Positions 6,390 through 15,450 of a stretch of DNA of 47,545 nt are shown one piece after another. The notes under the pieces are model-generated. The model was not told the DNA's origin. It searched no databases and saw only the letters and a list, made by a program, of their open reading frames with translations. Origin of the DNA: Prochlorococcus sp. AG-402-A21 (GTDB taxonomy: Bacteria; Cyanobacteriota; Cyanobacteriia; PCC-6307; Cyanobiaceae); NCBI GenBank assembly GCA_003279655.1, contig QCHI01000011.1:1-47545 (forward strand). Direction: 5' to 3'. Made by a program: the position numbers and the translations under genes. How positions within the stretch are numbered: the first letter of the stretch is position 1; the number at the start of each line of letters is the position of its first letter.

Positions 6390-7820
6390 TTGACAGTTAG
6401 GGTAAGATTGGCACCAAGTCCAACTGGAACACTTCATCTAGGAACAGCGAGAACAGCATTATTTAACTGGCTATTTGCAAAAAAAGAAGGTGGAAGTTTT
6501 CTCTTAAGAATTGAAGATACGGATACTGAAAGATCAAAAGAAGAGTATCTAAAAAACATATATGATGGTCTCCAATGGCTGGGAATTAACTGGGATGAAT
6601 CCCCGATAATTCAAAGTGAAAGAATAAATGAACATAAACAAATTATAAAAACTCTGCTTGATAAAGGATTGGCATACAAGTGTTATGCATCAGAAGCTGA
6701 GCTAGATGAAATGAGAGAAACGCAAAAGAGAAATGGTTTAGCACCAAAATATGACAATAGGCACAGAAACTTAACTCCAGAGCAAGAATCAGAATTTATA
6801 AAGATTGGAAGAGAACCTGTTATCAGATTCAAAATCAGTGATGAGAGATTGATTTCATGGACTGACTTGATTCGAGGAAAAATGACTTGGAGTGGAAAAG
6901 ATTTAGGAGGTGATATGGTCATTGCAAGAAGAGCATCAGCAAATTCAATTGGTGACCCCTTATACAATTTAGTTGTTGTAGCAGATGATTCAGCGATGAA
7001 AATTTCCCATGTAATAAGGGGAGAAGATCATATTGCAAATACAGCAAAGCAAATTCTTCTTTACGAAGCTCTTGATCTAAATATTCCCGTTTTCGCTCAT
7101 ACTCCTTTAATTCTTAATTCTGAAGGTAAAAAACTCTCAAAAAGGGATGGGGTGACTTCAATTTCTGAATTCAAAAAAATGGGATACACCTCTGAGGCGA
7201 TGGCAAATTACATGACTCTTCTTGGCTGGTCTGTTCCAGAAGGAATTAATGAAAGATTCAAAATTTCAGAAATTTCAACAATCTTCAGTTTTAAAAAGGT
7301 GAATAAAGCTTCAGCAAAATTTGACTGGGACAAATTGAACTGGCTCAATTCACAAATAATTCATGAAATGCCAGCTGAAACTCTATTAGAAAATTTAGAT
7401 CCTTTATTTAAAGAAAATGGATGGCATCTTCCAAGTCAAGAATGGGGAATCCATCTAGTAGGTTTAATTGGACCATCCATGATTCTTATTAATGATGGAG
7501 TTGATCAAGCTAAACCTTTTTTTGAAGAACCAGAATTAAGTAATGATGGCAAAAAGCAATTAAAAATTAAAGAAGCAGCAGTAATTTTGAAGTTTATTCT
7601 TGAAAAATTGGAAAACTCAGATTCTGCATTCATTTCTAAAGAGGCAGCGCTTGATTTGATTAATCAAGCTACAAAAAACTGCGAAGTAAAAAAAGGTCTT
7701 GTTATGAAAAGTCTTAGAGCTGCCCTCTTTGGAACTCTTAATGGGCCTGATTTAATTCAAAGTTGGGTTTTACTCTCAAGATTCAGGAAAGATAGAGACC
7801 GAATTAGACGGTTTATCTAG
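6390..7820 (+). CDS. gltX: Glutamate--tRNA ligase
   Basis: 476 residues from a TTG start at 6390 ([17 protein letters not shown]). Upstream in-frame codons lie inside tRNA-Asp and cannot be coding, so TTG is the only sensible start. It has the class I signatures: [10 protein letters not shown] (HIGH-type) at the N-terminus and KKLSKRDG (KMSKS-type) near residue 250, with the all-helical anticodon-binding domain after it. Length fits bacterial GluRS. In cyanobacteria one GluRS usually charges both tRNA-Glu and tRNA-Gln (followed by GatCAB amidation) and also supplies Glu-tRNA for chlorophyll and heme synthesis. The last 45 bases overlap the convergent antiporter gene. Confidence 0.96.
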   Translation: MTVRVRLAPSPTGTLHLGTARTALFNWLFAKKEGGSFLLRIEDTDTERSKEEYLKNIYDGLQWLGINWDESPIIQSERINEHKQIIKTLLDKGLAYKCYASEAELDEMRETQKRNGLAPKYDNRHRNLTPEQESEFIKIGREPVIRFKISDERLISWTDLIRGKMTWSGKDLGGDMVIARRASANSIGDPLYNLVVVADDSAMKISHVIRGEDHIANTAKQILLYEALDLNIPVFAHTPLILNSEGKKLSKRDGVTSISEFKKMGYTSEAMANYMTLLGWSVPEGINERFKISEISTIFSFKKVNKASAKFDWDKLNWLNSQIIHEMPAETLLENLDPLFKENGWHLPSQEWGIHLVGLIGPSMILINDGVDQAKPFFEEPELSNDGKKQLKIKEAAVILKFILEKLENSDSAFISKEAALDLINQATKNCEVKKGLVMKSLRAALFGTLNGPDLIQSWVLLSRFRKDRDRIRRFI

Positions 7821-9020
7821 ATCTTTATCTTCATCCAATAAACCCAACATCTTTGCTAATGGTTGAGCTGTTAAACCTTGTATCCCTACTGTCATTAATA
7901 TTGTCAAAAAAACTAATCCTTGAAGTTTTCCAGCACCTAAAACACCTGCCTGTTCTAATCTAATGGAAAATAAAGAGGCCACGGCTGCAGTTACTATTCC
8001 ACGCGGAGCTAACCAGCCAAGAAACAATCTTTGTTTGTTTTCAAGAGGTAATCCATAAGTTGCTATCGATACAGCTATTGGCCTCACGACTATCATCAAA
8101 AAAAGTACGCAAGTTATACCTCCCCACCCCAAAGGACTTAATTCCCCCCATGAAACATCTGCCGCCAATAAAGGGAAAAGCATTGTTATTGCTAACTGAG
8201 CTAATTCTCTTATTAATTTATCAAGCTCATTAGCCTGAGTAGAGGGCCTCTGTCCGACAACAAACCCTGCGGCAACAGATGCAGGTAATCCTGATTCGGG
8301 TAATAACCATTCGCATACTCCATAAAGTAAAAAAACCACCCCAAGAGTTAATTGCAATCTGATCCCAATATATGGTTCGGATCGTAAACGCTTCAAACCT
8401 TCTGATAGCAGTAGGCCTGCAATTGAACCAATTAAAACTCCCCCTCCAAGCCTTGAAAGTAAACCAAGAAGGAGTTCTCTCCAACCATGAAGATCTCCTA
8501 CAACAAGCTCTAACAATAAAAGTGCTAGCACTGCCCCAATAGGTTCCAGAATTAAACCTTCAGCTTCGAGCACATCACTCAATGGTGATGCAAGTCGAAT
8601 TTGTCGAACCAAAGGAGTTACAACAGTTGGTCCAGTAGCAAGAACAATTGCGCTGTAAACACCTGCTACGGACCAACCAAGCCCTGCAAACCAATGAGCA
8701 GCGAAAAAACCAGCCGCAAGTGAAATAATTAATCTAATTGAAGAAATTCTTAGAACTATTGACTTAATTGTGCCTCCAGGGAAGCGAAGATTTAAACCAC
8801 CATCAAATAAAACAAGGCTTACCAATAAACCAACTATTGTCTCCAACCCCTTACCTAGGTCTAAAGGTTCCACCAATCCAAGACCTGATCTCCCAATCAA
8901 CAATCCAGAGAGCAACAATAAAACCACTCCAGGAAGTCCTGTTAGCACTGATAGTAATCTTGCTCCAGCTCCAGAAAAAACCGTGATACCCCAAAGCAAG
9001 CCCAGCCTCTCAGGAGTCAT
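7776..9020 (-). CDS. Cation:proton antiporter, CPA1/NhaP-like
   Basis: 414 residues with about 11-12 hydrophobic segments and short loops, plus a hydrophilic C-terminal tail. Family features include [34 protein letters not shown] and [20 protein letters not shown], and a late [18 protein letters not shown]. These match the CPA1 Na+(K+)/H+ exchangers. In many relatives the ion-site segment reads D-P; here it is E-P (residue pair in LILEPIG), a conservative change worth noting. It probably exports Na+ across the plasma or thylakoid membrane. Its 3' end overlaps gltX by 45 bp on the opposite strand. Ion specificity cannot be read from sequence. Confidence 0.88.
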   Translation of the reverse strand: MTPERLGLLWGITVFSGAGARLLSVLTGLPGVVLLLLSGLLIGRSGLGLVEPLDLGKGLETIVGLLVSLVLFDGGLNLRFPGGTIKSIVLRISSIRLIISLAAGFFAAHWFAGLGWSVAGVYSAIVLATGPTVVTPLVRQIRLASPLSDVLEAEGLILEPIGAVLALLLLELVVGDLHGWRELLLGLLSRLGGGVLIGSIAGLLLSEGLKRLRSEPYIGIRLQLTLGVVFLLYGVCEWLLPESGLPASVAAGFVVGQRPSTQANELDKLIRELAQLAITMLFPLLAADVSWGELSPLGWGGITCVLFLMIVVRPIAVSIATYGLPLENKQRLFLGWLAPRGIVTAAVASLFSIRLEQAGVLGAGKLQGLVFLTILMTVGIQGLTAQPLAKMLGLLDEDKDLDKPSNSVSIFPES

Positions 9021-9190
9021 AAATAACTAGCAATGAAGACATAAGTGAGTATCCATTAAATCTAGCTAAGAAAATAAATAATTTAATGAGATGATTTTAC
9101 TTACATATTCTTATAGAGTAGCAACCCTTTCAATCCAAATATTATTTATATATTCTAATTTAGAAAATAACTGACAAAACCAATTAAAAA

Positions 9191-9715
9191 TTACAGATCA
9201 AATTTTCTTAAGAAAGATTTATTAGGCATATAGAGAGGATGTCGAGGATTCCCTTTTTTACTAAGCCCAAGACTTAAAACACGTTTAGAATAATTATTTT
9301 CTTTTGACTTGAAATTTGAAAAATTTTTAATTAATTTTAGAACTTTACAATTACGTCCATTTAATTGACCTTTATCACCCCATCCTAACCACAAGTCACA
9401 ATTATTATTTTCCCGCCAAAATTCTAATGATTTCAACATAATCAAATCATTATTTTTCCCTATTGGATCATTGCTTTTTGATAGTTGAATAGGAGACTTG
9501 GAAATCAGGCCAAATAGATTGATCATATAAATATTTTTGTAATTCCATCTTGAACAAAAATTAATTATCCTTGTAAGAGTCCTATCGTTATTATATGAAT
9601 TAGCTTTTGAAGGATTCAGACCAATAAAAACTACCGTTTTTTCACCACTTAATAATTCTCTTTTTAAAATCCATCGATAAGATCCACATTCACTAAATAA
9701 GCAAAATGACAACAA
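9191..9715 (-). CDS. DUF1643 domain-containing protein
   Basis: 174 residues, TTG start at 9715 (a second TTG follows immediately; no ATG is available before the conserved region). The whole protein matches DUF1643: FSECGSYRWIL, VVFIGLNPSKANSYNNDRTL, MINLFGLISKSP, DPIGKNNDLIM, LWLGWGDKG and a closing GNPRHPLYMP. The conserved Asn, Asp, His and Trp suggest a ligand-binding or enzymatic pocket, but the family has no established activity that I know of. Soluble. It lies 42 bp downstream of the hli gene on the same strand. A patchy distribution of DUF1643 genes in bacteria makes lateral transfer possible, but base composition matches the surroundings. Confidence 0.85.
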   Translation of the reverse strand: MLSFCLFSECGSYRWILKRELLSGEKTVVFIGLNPSKANSYNNDRTLTRIINFCSRWNYKNIYMINLFGLISKSPIQLSKSNDPIGKNNDLIMLKSLEFWRENNNCDLWLGWGDKGQLNGRNCKVLKLIKNFSNFKSKENNYSKRVLSLGLSKKGNPRHPLYMPNKSFLRKFDL

Positions 9716-9757
9716 AATAATTAATACTAGATTTTATTGTAAAACTAATAGTTTTTT

Positions 9758-9940
9758 CTAGCCAGAAAAAATTAAATTTGATACCAAAAGGATAGTTAAT
9801 ACGACAATCAAACCTAGTATTGCCATTCTGCCGTTCCATATCTCAGCTTGAGGGGTAAATCCTCTTTTCCATGAATTAAGTTCAGTTGAACTTGCAATCC
9901 TAGTTGATTTATTCGCTTCATCACTTTGCTTTACAGACAT
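9758..9940 (-). CDS. hli: High-light-inducible protein (Hlip/Scp family)
   Basis: 60 residues: a hydrophilic N-terminus of about 30 residues, then one chlorophyll-binding transmembrane helix with AEIWNGRMAILGLIVVL. This carries the E-x-x-N-x-R-x-A-x-x-G motif of the LHC/Hlip superfamily (E, N and R as pigment ligands and salt-bridge residues). Hlips dimerise in thylakoids, bind chlorophyll and carotenoid, and quench energy during photosystem II assembly and light stress. Picocyanobacteria carry many copies, some phage-derived; this one has the longer core-type N-terminus. It lies 30 bp downstream of tsaD. Confidence 0.92.
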   Translation of the reverse strand: MSVKQSDEANKSTRIASSTELNSWKRGFTPQAEIWNGRMAILGLIVVLTILLVSNLIFSG

Positions 9941-9970
9941 AATAAAAAATTAAAAGCTTAAAAATATAGA

Positions 9971-11041
9971 TTAAAAAGGAGGATTTGAGTCATAAAGTAA
10001 ATCAGATTTTTCTAAAGGCCAACGAGCAGAAACACCAAGTTCCATTGAGCTTTGTATATCATTTGATGATAACCTTAACAAAGCTGCCGCCCCAATCATT
10101 GCTGCATTATCAGTACAAAATTCCATTGGTGCAAGAGCAATATTAATTGAATTTTCAGATGCTTTTGCAAGCATCATTTCCCTTAAACGTAGATTTGCAG
10201 CAACTCCACCCACTAAAACAAGAGAATTTAAACCTTGATCGAGGGCACATCGACAACTCCTCTCTACTAAGACCTCAGCAACTACATATTCAAAACTTGC
10301 AGCAATATCCTCGATTGGTAATTTTTTACTTTCCGACCTGATTTTTTCTATCTGGCGAAATACAGCCGTTTTTAAACCACTAAAAGAAAAGTCATATGGA
10401 TAAAAACCACCTTCAGGTCTGGAAACTCTCCCTTTTGGGAATAAAAATTTTTTTGGATCTCCAAATTTAGCTATTTTTTGAATTGCTGGACCCCCTGGAT
10501 ATGGCAGGCCCAAAAGTCTTGCGACCTTATCAAAAGCTTCTCCAGCTGCATCATCATGACTTCTACCTAAACGTTGATAATTATGATTAACATCTACTTT
10601 TATCAATTCAGTATGACCTCCACTAACCAATAAGACTAAAAAAGGAGGTTTAGGATGTTTTTCTGACAAATATATTGATGAAAGATGTCCCTCCAAATGA
10701 TGAATTCCTAAAAATGGAATTTGATGCAAATTAGCTAAAGTTCTTGCCGTGATTGACCCGACCAAAAGGGAACCAGCCAAACCTGGAGTAACAGTTGCGG
10801 CTACTGCATCTATATCTTTTATCTGCAAGTTCGATTTTGCAAAAACCTCTTCAATTAAAAATGGAAGATTTTCCAAATGTCTTCTTGAAGCAATTTCCGG
10901 AACAACACCACCCCAACTAGCATGTTCTTCAATTTGTGAAGCTATTTCATTGGCTAACAAATCAATTTTTCCTTTTTCATCAGAGACTAAAGCCGCTGCA
11001 GACTCGTCACAACTTGTTTCGAGGGATAAAATTATTGACAT
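9971..11041 (-). CDS. tsaD: tRNA N6-threonylcarbamoyladenosine transferase
   Basis: 356 residues, ATG 11041. It transfers threonylcarbamoyl to A37 of ANN-decoding tRNAs with TsaB, TsaE and TsaC. ASKHA-fold signatures are clear: [14 protein letters not shown] at the N-terminus, the metal site HHLEGHLSS at about residue 110, [37 protein letters not shown], and [14 protein letters not shown] near the C-terminus. Length is normal. The gene is divergent from psaF across 73 bp and is followed on its strand by hli and the DUF1643 gene. Confidence 0.97.
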   Translation of the reverse strand: MSIILSLETSCDESAAALVSDEKGKIDLLANEIASQIEEHASWGGVVPEIASRRHLENLPFLIEEVFAKSNLQIKDIDAVAATVTPGLAGSLLVGSITARTLANLHQIPFLGIHHLEGHLSSIYLSEKHPKPPFLVLLVSGGHTELIKVDVNHNYQRLGRSHDDAAGEAFDKVARLLGLPYPGGPAIQKIAKFGDPKKFLFPKGRVSRPEGGFYPYDFSFSGLKTAVFRQIEKIRSESKKLPIEDIAASFEYVVAEVLVERSCRCALDQGLNSLVLVGGVAANLRLREMMLAKASENSINIALAPMEFCTDNAAMIGAAALLRLSSNDIQSSMELGVSARWPLEKSDLLYDSNPPF

Positions 11042-11114
11042 TTACAGCTAGTAATCAACTAAGTTTAATATTGAAATCCTATTAAAACAGGGCAACAGAT
11101 AAAAATCAGAACCC

Positions 11115-11672
11115 ATGAGTCGTCTTTTATCAATTCTATTATCAGCATTTCTTTTTTTAGGAATAGCTCCAATAGCTAATGCAAGACCAGGACCAGCACT
11201 AAACGCTGATAGAGCTTCTACAGATTTCACTGCTTCCGCTTTGGTATCTTGCGCTGATAATCCTCGTTTCCAAGAGAGAGCAAGCACCGCCTCCACAGAT
11301 CAGGCAATAAAAAGATTTGAAAGATACAGCAAAGCCTTATGCGGAGATGATGGTCTTCCTCATTTAATAATTGGTCCGCCTATTGAGCCTTGGGGTGCAT
11401 GGATCAACCGAGGTCATGAAGGAGATCTACTTATCCCTGGAGTAATGTTTATCTATATTGCCGGTATTATTGGTTGGTCAGGCAGAGAGTATGTAAGAGC
11501 TGTTAGAGGCAAAAAGAACGCTGCAGAATACGAAATTATTATCGATACCTCTTTAGCTTGGCAATGTTTAAAAAGAGGAGCTGCCTGGCCACTTCAAGCT
11601 AATAGAGAAGGTAAAAATGGAGGGCTTAGAGAAAAAGACAATAATGTTTCTCTCAATGGTCCAAGAGGCTAA
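11115..11672 (+). CDS. psaF: Photosystem I subunit III (plastocyanin/cytochrome c6 docking protein)
   Basis: 185 residues. An N-terminal signal peptide (hydrophobic residues about 4-18, cleavage expected after ANA at residue 23) sends the N-domain to the lumen. The lumenal part carries the two Cys expected for the PsaF disulfide (SCADNPRF and ALCGDDGLPH). GDLLIPGVMFIYIAGIIGWSGREY forms the membrane segment, and the C-terminal stretch continues beyond the usual SLAWQCLKRGAAWPLQA with a polar tail. PsaF helps dock the soluble electron donor to P700. It is followed 43 bp later by psaJ, the usual psaFJ operon. Confidence 0.97.
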   Translation: MSRLLSILLSAFLFLGIAPIANARPGPALNADRASTDFTASALVSCADNPRFQERASTASTDQAIKRFERYSKALCGDDGLPHLIIGPPIEPWGAWINRGHEGDLLIPGVMFIYIAGIIGWSGREYVRAVRGKKNAAEYEIIIDTSLAWQCLKRGAAWPLQANREGKNGGLREKDNNVSLNGPRG

Positions 11673-11715
11673 ATAAAGTTTTATCAATTCCTAAAACACC
11701 TTTTTTACTTTAATC

Positions 11716-11853
11716 ATGTTTCAATTATTTCGCACTAAATGGTTTAGATCAGCCCCAGTGGTTGCAACAATTTGGATCGCACTAACAGCAGGTATTATTG
11801 TTGAATTTAATAGATTCGTACCAGACTTACTTTTTCACCCAATGTCTTTTTAA
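11716..11853 (+). CDS. psaJ: Photosystem I subunit IX
   Basis: 45 residues starting [20 protein letters not shown] and ending LLFHPMSF. It has one transmembrane helix with the acidic residue and E-F-N-R-F motif characteristic of PsaJ, whose helix coordinates chlorophyll and packs against PsaF. The position directly behind psaF (43-bp gap, same strand) confirms it. A strong terminator for the pair begins 41 bases after the stop, inside the gmk gene on the other strand. Confidence 0.96.
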   Translation: MFQLFRTKWFRSAPVVATIWIALTAGIIVEFNRFVPDLLFHPMSF

Positions 11854-11866
11854 AATAGAAATTTAA

Positions 11867-12436
11867 TTAACTAGATTTAAGTTTTAATCCCATCAAGCCT
11901 TCAATTTCTTTGAAGGCTTTTTCTATATTTTCATTAATAACTACAGCGTCAAACTCTTTTTTCGCAATAAGCTCTTTATTAGCTATTGCCAAACGATCCC
12001 TAATAGATTCTTCGGACTCAGTACCTCTTCCTCTAATTCTTTTTTCAAGTTCAGATATACTTGGTGGTGCTAAAAATATTTGCAATGCTTCAGGAAAAGA
12101 CTTTCGAATTTGTCGAGCACCCTCTAATTCAATTTCAAGAAGAACATTCGTTCCTTTTTCTATTTTGTCTTTAACTATTTTTTTTGGAGTTCCATAAAAA
12201 TTATTAGAAAATGAAGCCCACTCAAGAAAGCCTTCACTATCAATTATTTCTTGAAAATTTCTCTTGTCTAAGAAAAAATAATGCTCCCCATCAATTTCTC
12301 CCAATCTTGGTTTACGAGTGGTGGCAGAAATAGAAAGCCATACATCACTATAACTATCCAGGATTTTCCTAACAATTGTTCCTTTACCCACCCCACTTGG
12401 GCCAGTAAGAACAGTAAGATTTCCTAAAGATGACAT
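11867..12436 (-). CDS. gmk: Guanylate kinase
   Basis: 189 residues; GMP + ATP to GDP + ADP. The P-loop is TGPSGVGKGTI at about residues 11-21, followed by the GMP-binding segment SISATTRKPRLGEIDGEHYFF. LEIELEGARQIRKSFP and the lid-region RIRGRGTESEESIRDRL complete the family pattern. It has the typical bacterial length. The 3' end contains, on the opposite strand, the psaFJ terminator hairpin (11895-11923), so the final residues before the terminal LKLKSS are encoded by a dual-use sequence. The gene is divergent from the NFACT gene with 68 bp between. Confidence 0.96.
   Translation of the reverse strand: MSSLGNLTVLTGPSGVGKGTIVRKILDSYSDVWLSISATTRKPRLGEIDGEHYFFLDKRNFQEIIDSEGFLEWASFSNNFYGTPKKIVKDKIEKGTNVLLEIELEGARQIRKSFPEALQIFLAPPSISELEKRIRGRGTESEESIRDRLAIANKELIAKKEFDAVVINENIEKAFKEIEGLMGLKLKSS
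11895..11923 (+). terminator. psaFJ intrinsic terminator embedded in gmk coding sequence
   Basis: Perfect 10-bp stem, AAGCCTTCAA (11895-11904) and TTGAAGGCTT (11910-11919), 5-nt loop, followed by T residues to 11922. It lies 41 bases past the psaJ stop and within the antisense 3' part of gmk. In the minus direction no U-run follows, so it acts for the plus-strand transcript. Confidence 0.75.
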
Positions 12437-12504
12437 AATTAAATCCTATCTAATTTACCAACTAAAGGTTGATTACATTATTAAAAAAGTTAAAAGGATG
12501 ATAA

Positions 12505-14208
12505 ATGAACAAAGTTCCAATTCAAATAATGGACTTAACAACCCTTAAAGCGGTTGTATTTGAACTTAGCCAAGACATAGTTCCAAGTAGATTTGAGAAT
12601 GCACAACAAATTGATTCACATACTATTCAATTAGGATTTAGAACACTAGAAAAACTTTCATGGATTGAAATTAGTTGGTTTGCTGAGTCCCCAAGAATTG
12701 TCCAAATACTACCTCCAAAAAAATATGGTGAAAAAAGTACTTTAGCGAAACAACTTAAACATTTATTAGTCAATTTGGCTTTGGTAGATATACAACAAAC
12801 TGGGTTTGAAAGAATAGTAAGGTTTAAATTCTCTGGCAGACCTGGTCAAGAAATTGAGAAAGAAGTGATAGTCGAATTAATGGGTAGGCACAGTAATATA
12901 TTACTTTTAGATAGATCAAGAAAAGTAATTACTCTTGGGAAACAAATAAAAGAAAATCACTCAAGGTTAAGACCTATAGGAACTGGAGATCTTTATAAAT
13001 CTCCTCCTCCTCTGAAAGGATTAACTCCTAAACTCTCTGAATCATTTCATACATGGAAAGATAATATATGCTTAGTTCCATCAACATTCAAAAACAGCCT
13101 TAAAGATACCTATCAAGGAATAAGTCCTGCTTTAACACTACAAATTGCGAGCAATAATCATAATGAAGCAATTAACGTAATAAATCAATCAGTAACAAGT
13201 ATTGATTCAAAAACATGGGAAGCAATATATAAAAGATGGAAAGCGTGGTTATTAGATATTGAAAGCAATAATTACACTATAAATTTCAATTCATCAACTG
13301 ATTTTATAGTCTGGGGAGAAATAAAATCAAAGTCTAAAGATACAAAAATTGGTCTTAGCCTTGGCATATACTATTCAAATAAGATTATAGAAAGGAAAAT
13401 AAATTCTATTATAGAAAAGTTAAAGCATGATCTCGAAAAGTCAAAAGATGATCAACTCAGAAAGCTTGAATCACAGGGATTACTAATTAAAAATATTTCC
13501 GAATATATAACCATGCAAAACAAAGCTAATAATATTTTAGCCTCAAAATCTCTAACTAAGAAGCAAATAATTGAGGCTCAAAGTCTATTTAAAGAAGCTA
13601 AAAGAAAAAAAAGATCTAGAGAAGCAATCCTCAATAGAATCGAATTTCACAAGAAAAAAATTTCAGAGATTGAAAACTGTGAGTTATTTCTTGAATCATT
13701 AATATATGAGGATAATGAGGCTAATAAAAATAAACTAAATTCAATTATTGAACTTAAAGAAGAAGTAGACGAATATATTTGCATTAAAAAAAATTCATCT
13801 CAGTTTAAATCAAATAAAAAGAAGGAACAGGCTTCAACTATAAAAGAGATTCAAAGTCCTAGCGGTCTAAAGATTCAAATAGGCTCTAACAACAGGCAAA
13901 ATGAATTAATTAGCCTAAGAAAAGGCAAAAGAGGAGATCTTTGGTTTCATGCTCAAGAAACCCCTGGGAGCCATATTGTACTTAAATCTTCTAATGGACT
14001 TTTTGATGACAAAGATATTCAATTAGCTGCTGATCTTGCTTCATTCTTTAGCCGTGCACGAGGTAACAAGCTTGCACCAATAATTATGGTTCCAATTGAA
14101 AATCTGCAAAGGATATCAGGATCCCTACCTGGAACTGTTAGTCATAGGGGCGGCAAGGTCATTTGGGGAAAAGCAGAGAGAGCTGAGAAATATTTCCCCC
14201 AGAAGTGA
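12505..14208 (+). CDS. NFACT family protein (RqcH/Rqc2-like; formerly fibronectin-binding)
   Basis: 567 residues, the usual length for bacterial RqcH. The N-terminal NFACT-N region (about 1-250) includes VELMGRHSNILLLD. A long charged coiled-coil follows (about 290-430), and the C-terminal NFACT-R/DUF814 domain (about 445-560) contains GLKIQIGSNNRQNELIS, KRGDLWFHAQETPGSHIVL and the final SHRGGKVIWGKAE. In other bacteria RqcH binds stalled 50S-peptidyl-tRNA and adds alanine tails for degradation; that role is inferred here. ATG 12505 is chosen because AAAGG stands about 8 bases upstream; ATG 12532 is an alternative that starts at MDLTTLKAVVF. Confidence 0.92.
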   Translation: MNKVPIQIMDLTTLKAVVFELSQDIVPSRFENAQQIDSHTIQLGFRTLEKLSWIEISWFAESPRIVQILPPKKYGEKSTLAKQLKHLLVNLALVDIQQTGFERIVRFKFSGRPGQEIEKEVIVELMGRHSNILLLDRSRKVITLGKQIKENHSRLRPIGTGDLYKSPPPLKGLTPKLSESFHTWKDNICLVPSTFKNSLKDTYQGISPALTLQIASNNHNEAINVINQSVTSIDSKTWEAIYKRWKAWLLDIESNNYTINFNSSTDFIVWGEIKSKSKDTKIGLSLGIYYSNKIIERKINSIIEKLKHDLEKSKDDQLRKLESQGLLIKNISEYITMQNKANNILASKSLTKKQIIEAQSLFKEAKRKKRSREAILNRIEFHKKKISEIENCELFLESLIYEDNEANKNKLNSIIELKEEVDEYICIKKNSSQFKSNKKKEQASTIKEIQSPSGLKIQIGSNNRQNELISLRKGKRGDLWFHAQETPGSHIVLKSSNGLFDDKDIQLAADLASFFSRARGNKLAPIIMVPIENLQRISGSLPGTVSHRGGKVIWGKAERAEKYFPQK

Positions 14209-14249
14209 ACTTCAATGACTTACTATCAGCTTCATTAAACCAATTTAAA

Positions 14250-14501
14250 ATGATTGACTTTTTGCTAGGCACTCATGAGTTTCTTGGAAATCACACTTTC
14301 CCTGAGTTTTTAATTGGATATTTATTCGGTGCAGCTTTAATAATTGGTGCTCCCACAGTCTTTCTTTTATTAGCATTTACAAGCGCTTTAATGAAAACCA
14401 ATGGAAAAATGGGAGGTTACAAAGAATATGCCAATTATGGTGAATCTTCACTAAATGATTGTCCTCCTTTCATTTTACCTGACCCAACAAAAAATAATTA
14501 A
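14250..14501 (+). CDS. Small conserved-type membrane protein of unknown function (83 aa)
   Basis: From ATG 14250 the product has 83 residues; an in-frame GTG at 14205, overlapping the NFACT stop, would add 15. One hydrophobic segment spans about residues 18-44 (LIGYLFGAALIIGAPTVFLL). The C-terminal half is polar and contains NGKMGGYKEYANYG and a terminal PPFILPDP, and presumably faces one side of the membrane. I do not recognise the family. The position between the NFACT gene and tatC-petCA suggests a thylakoid or plasma membrane protein. A 10-bp A/T-only inverted repeat overlaps the stop codon. Confidence 0.65.
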   Translation: MIDFLLGTHEFLGNHTFPEFLIGYLFGAALIIGAPTVFLLLAFTSALMKTNGKMGGYKEYANYGESSLNDCPPFILPDPTKNN

Positions 14502-14514
14502 AAATTTAATTATT
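14493..14514 (+). other. A/T-only inverted repeat at the end of the small membrane protein gene
   Basis: Perfect 10-bp arms (14493-14502 and 14505-14514) with a 2-nt centre, spanning the stop codon at 14499-14501. No T-run follows. Being pure A/T in an A/T-rich region, it may be chance. Confidence 0.3.
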
Positions 14515-14730
14515 CAATATTGAGCAAAACAAAGAATTTATATTTATCTCTACATACTCTTTTTAAATAAGATAGAACCACACTTAAACATTCAATTATC
14601 TATTAAAATAAAATTATTAATTTAAACTAAGCTGGCCAGCCCAAATCCAAAAGAAAAATCTTTTAAAGCTCCTCCTCCAATCAGGATAAGTGAAAGAGAT
14701 CACTCAGAAGAGGTATCCCAATCCCTTGAG

Positions 14731-15450
14731 ATGCCTTTTGTAGATCATCTTGAGGAACTCAGACAAAGAGTACTAAAGAGTCTTATTTCAATTTTAATCT
14801 CATCCAGCTTCTGCTTACTCTTTGTTAGGAAGCTTGTACAAGTATTAGAGTTGCCAGCAGGAAAAATACAATTTTTACAAGTAGCTCCTGGTGAATTTTT
14901 ATTTACTTCAATCAAAGTTGCAGGTTATGGGGGGCTTACCATTTCACTCCCATTCATACTTTATCAATTTTTAAAGTTCATCCTTCCAGGTCTAACTAAA
15001 AAAGAGAAGCTCTTGATAGCCCCCTCAGTTGCAGGTTCAGCAATTTTATTTTTCTTAGGAATTTTCTTTGCATGGAAAGCTTTGATACCTGCGGCATTGG
15101 GCTTTTTAATTAGTTACGGAGCTGATGTAGTTGAACCACTTTGGTCGATCGAAAAGTATTTAGATTTCGTCCTTCTACTTTTGCTCTCTACTGGCTTAGC
15201 TTTTCAATTACCAATCCTTCAATTAATTCTAGGTTTTTTTGAACTTATATCATGGCAGAAGATGCTTTCTGCATGGAGATTTGTAGTAATGGCTTCCGCA
15301 ATTGCGGGAGCCATTTTAACTCCATCTACTGATCCCATAACTATGCTTCTTCTCTCGACATCCATAACTTTTTTATTTCTTGTTGGAGTTGGATTAGTTG
15401 CCCTAACAACAAATTTTAAAGAACAAATTCTGACATCCTTTGATCTATAG
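14731..15450 (+). CDS. tatC: Sec-independent protein translocase TatC
   Basis: 239 residues from ATG 14731 (MPFVDHLEELRQRVLKSL, the canonical TatC opening with the conserved Glu that reads the twin-arginine signal). Six hydrophobic segments follow. Conserved features include APGEFLFTSIKVAGYGGL, the FILPGLTKKEKL loop and AIAGAILTPSTDP. TatC is the receptor for folded Tat substrates. An uninterrupted in-frame stretch extends upstream to 14626 without ATG, GTG or TTG, so an extension could only use a rare start. The gene is upstream of petC, whose product is a Tat substrate. The last 35 bases overlap the convergent DUF3067 gene. Confidence 0.95.
   Translation: MPFVDHLEELRQRVLKSLISILISSSFCLLFVRKLVQVLELPAGKIQFLQVAPGEFLFTSIKVAGYGGLTISLPFILYQFLKFILPGLTKKEKLLIAPSVAGSAILFFLGIFFAWKALIPAALGFLISYGADVVEPLWSIEKYLDFVLLLLLSTGLAFQLPILQLILGFFELISWQKMLSAWRFVVMASAIAGAILTPSTDPITMLLLSTSITFLFLVGVGLVALTTNFKEQILTSFDL

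Noticed and set aside
8768-9030. Two overlapping plus-strand frames
   Set aside because: Both are antisense to the antiporter N-terminus, Pro/Asn/Leu-rich with no family features.
9741-9757. Terminator after hli
   Set aside because: AAAACT-AAT-AGTTTT gives only a 6-bp A/T-rich stem and lacks a U-run in the minus direction in which hli is transcribed.
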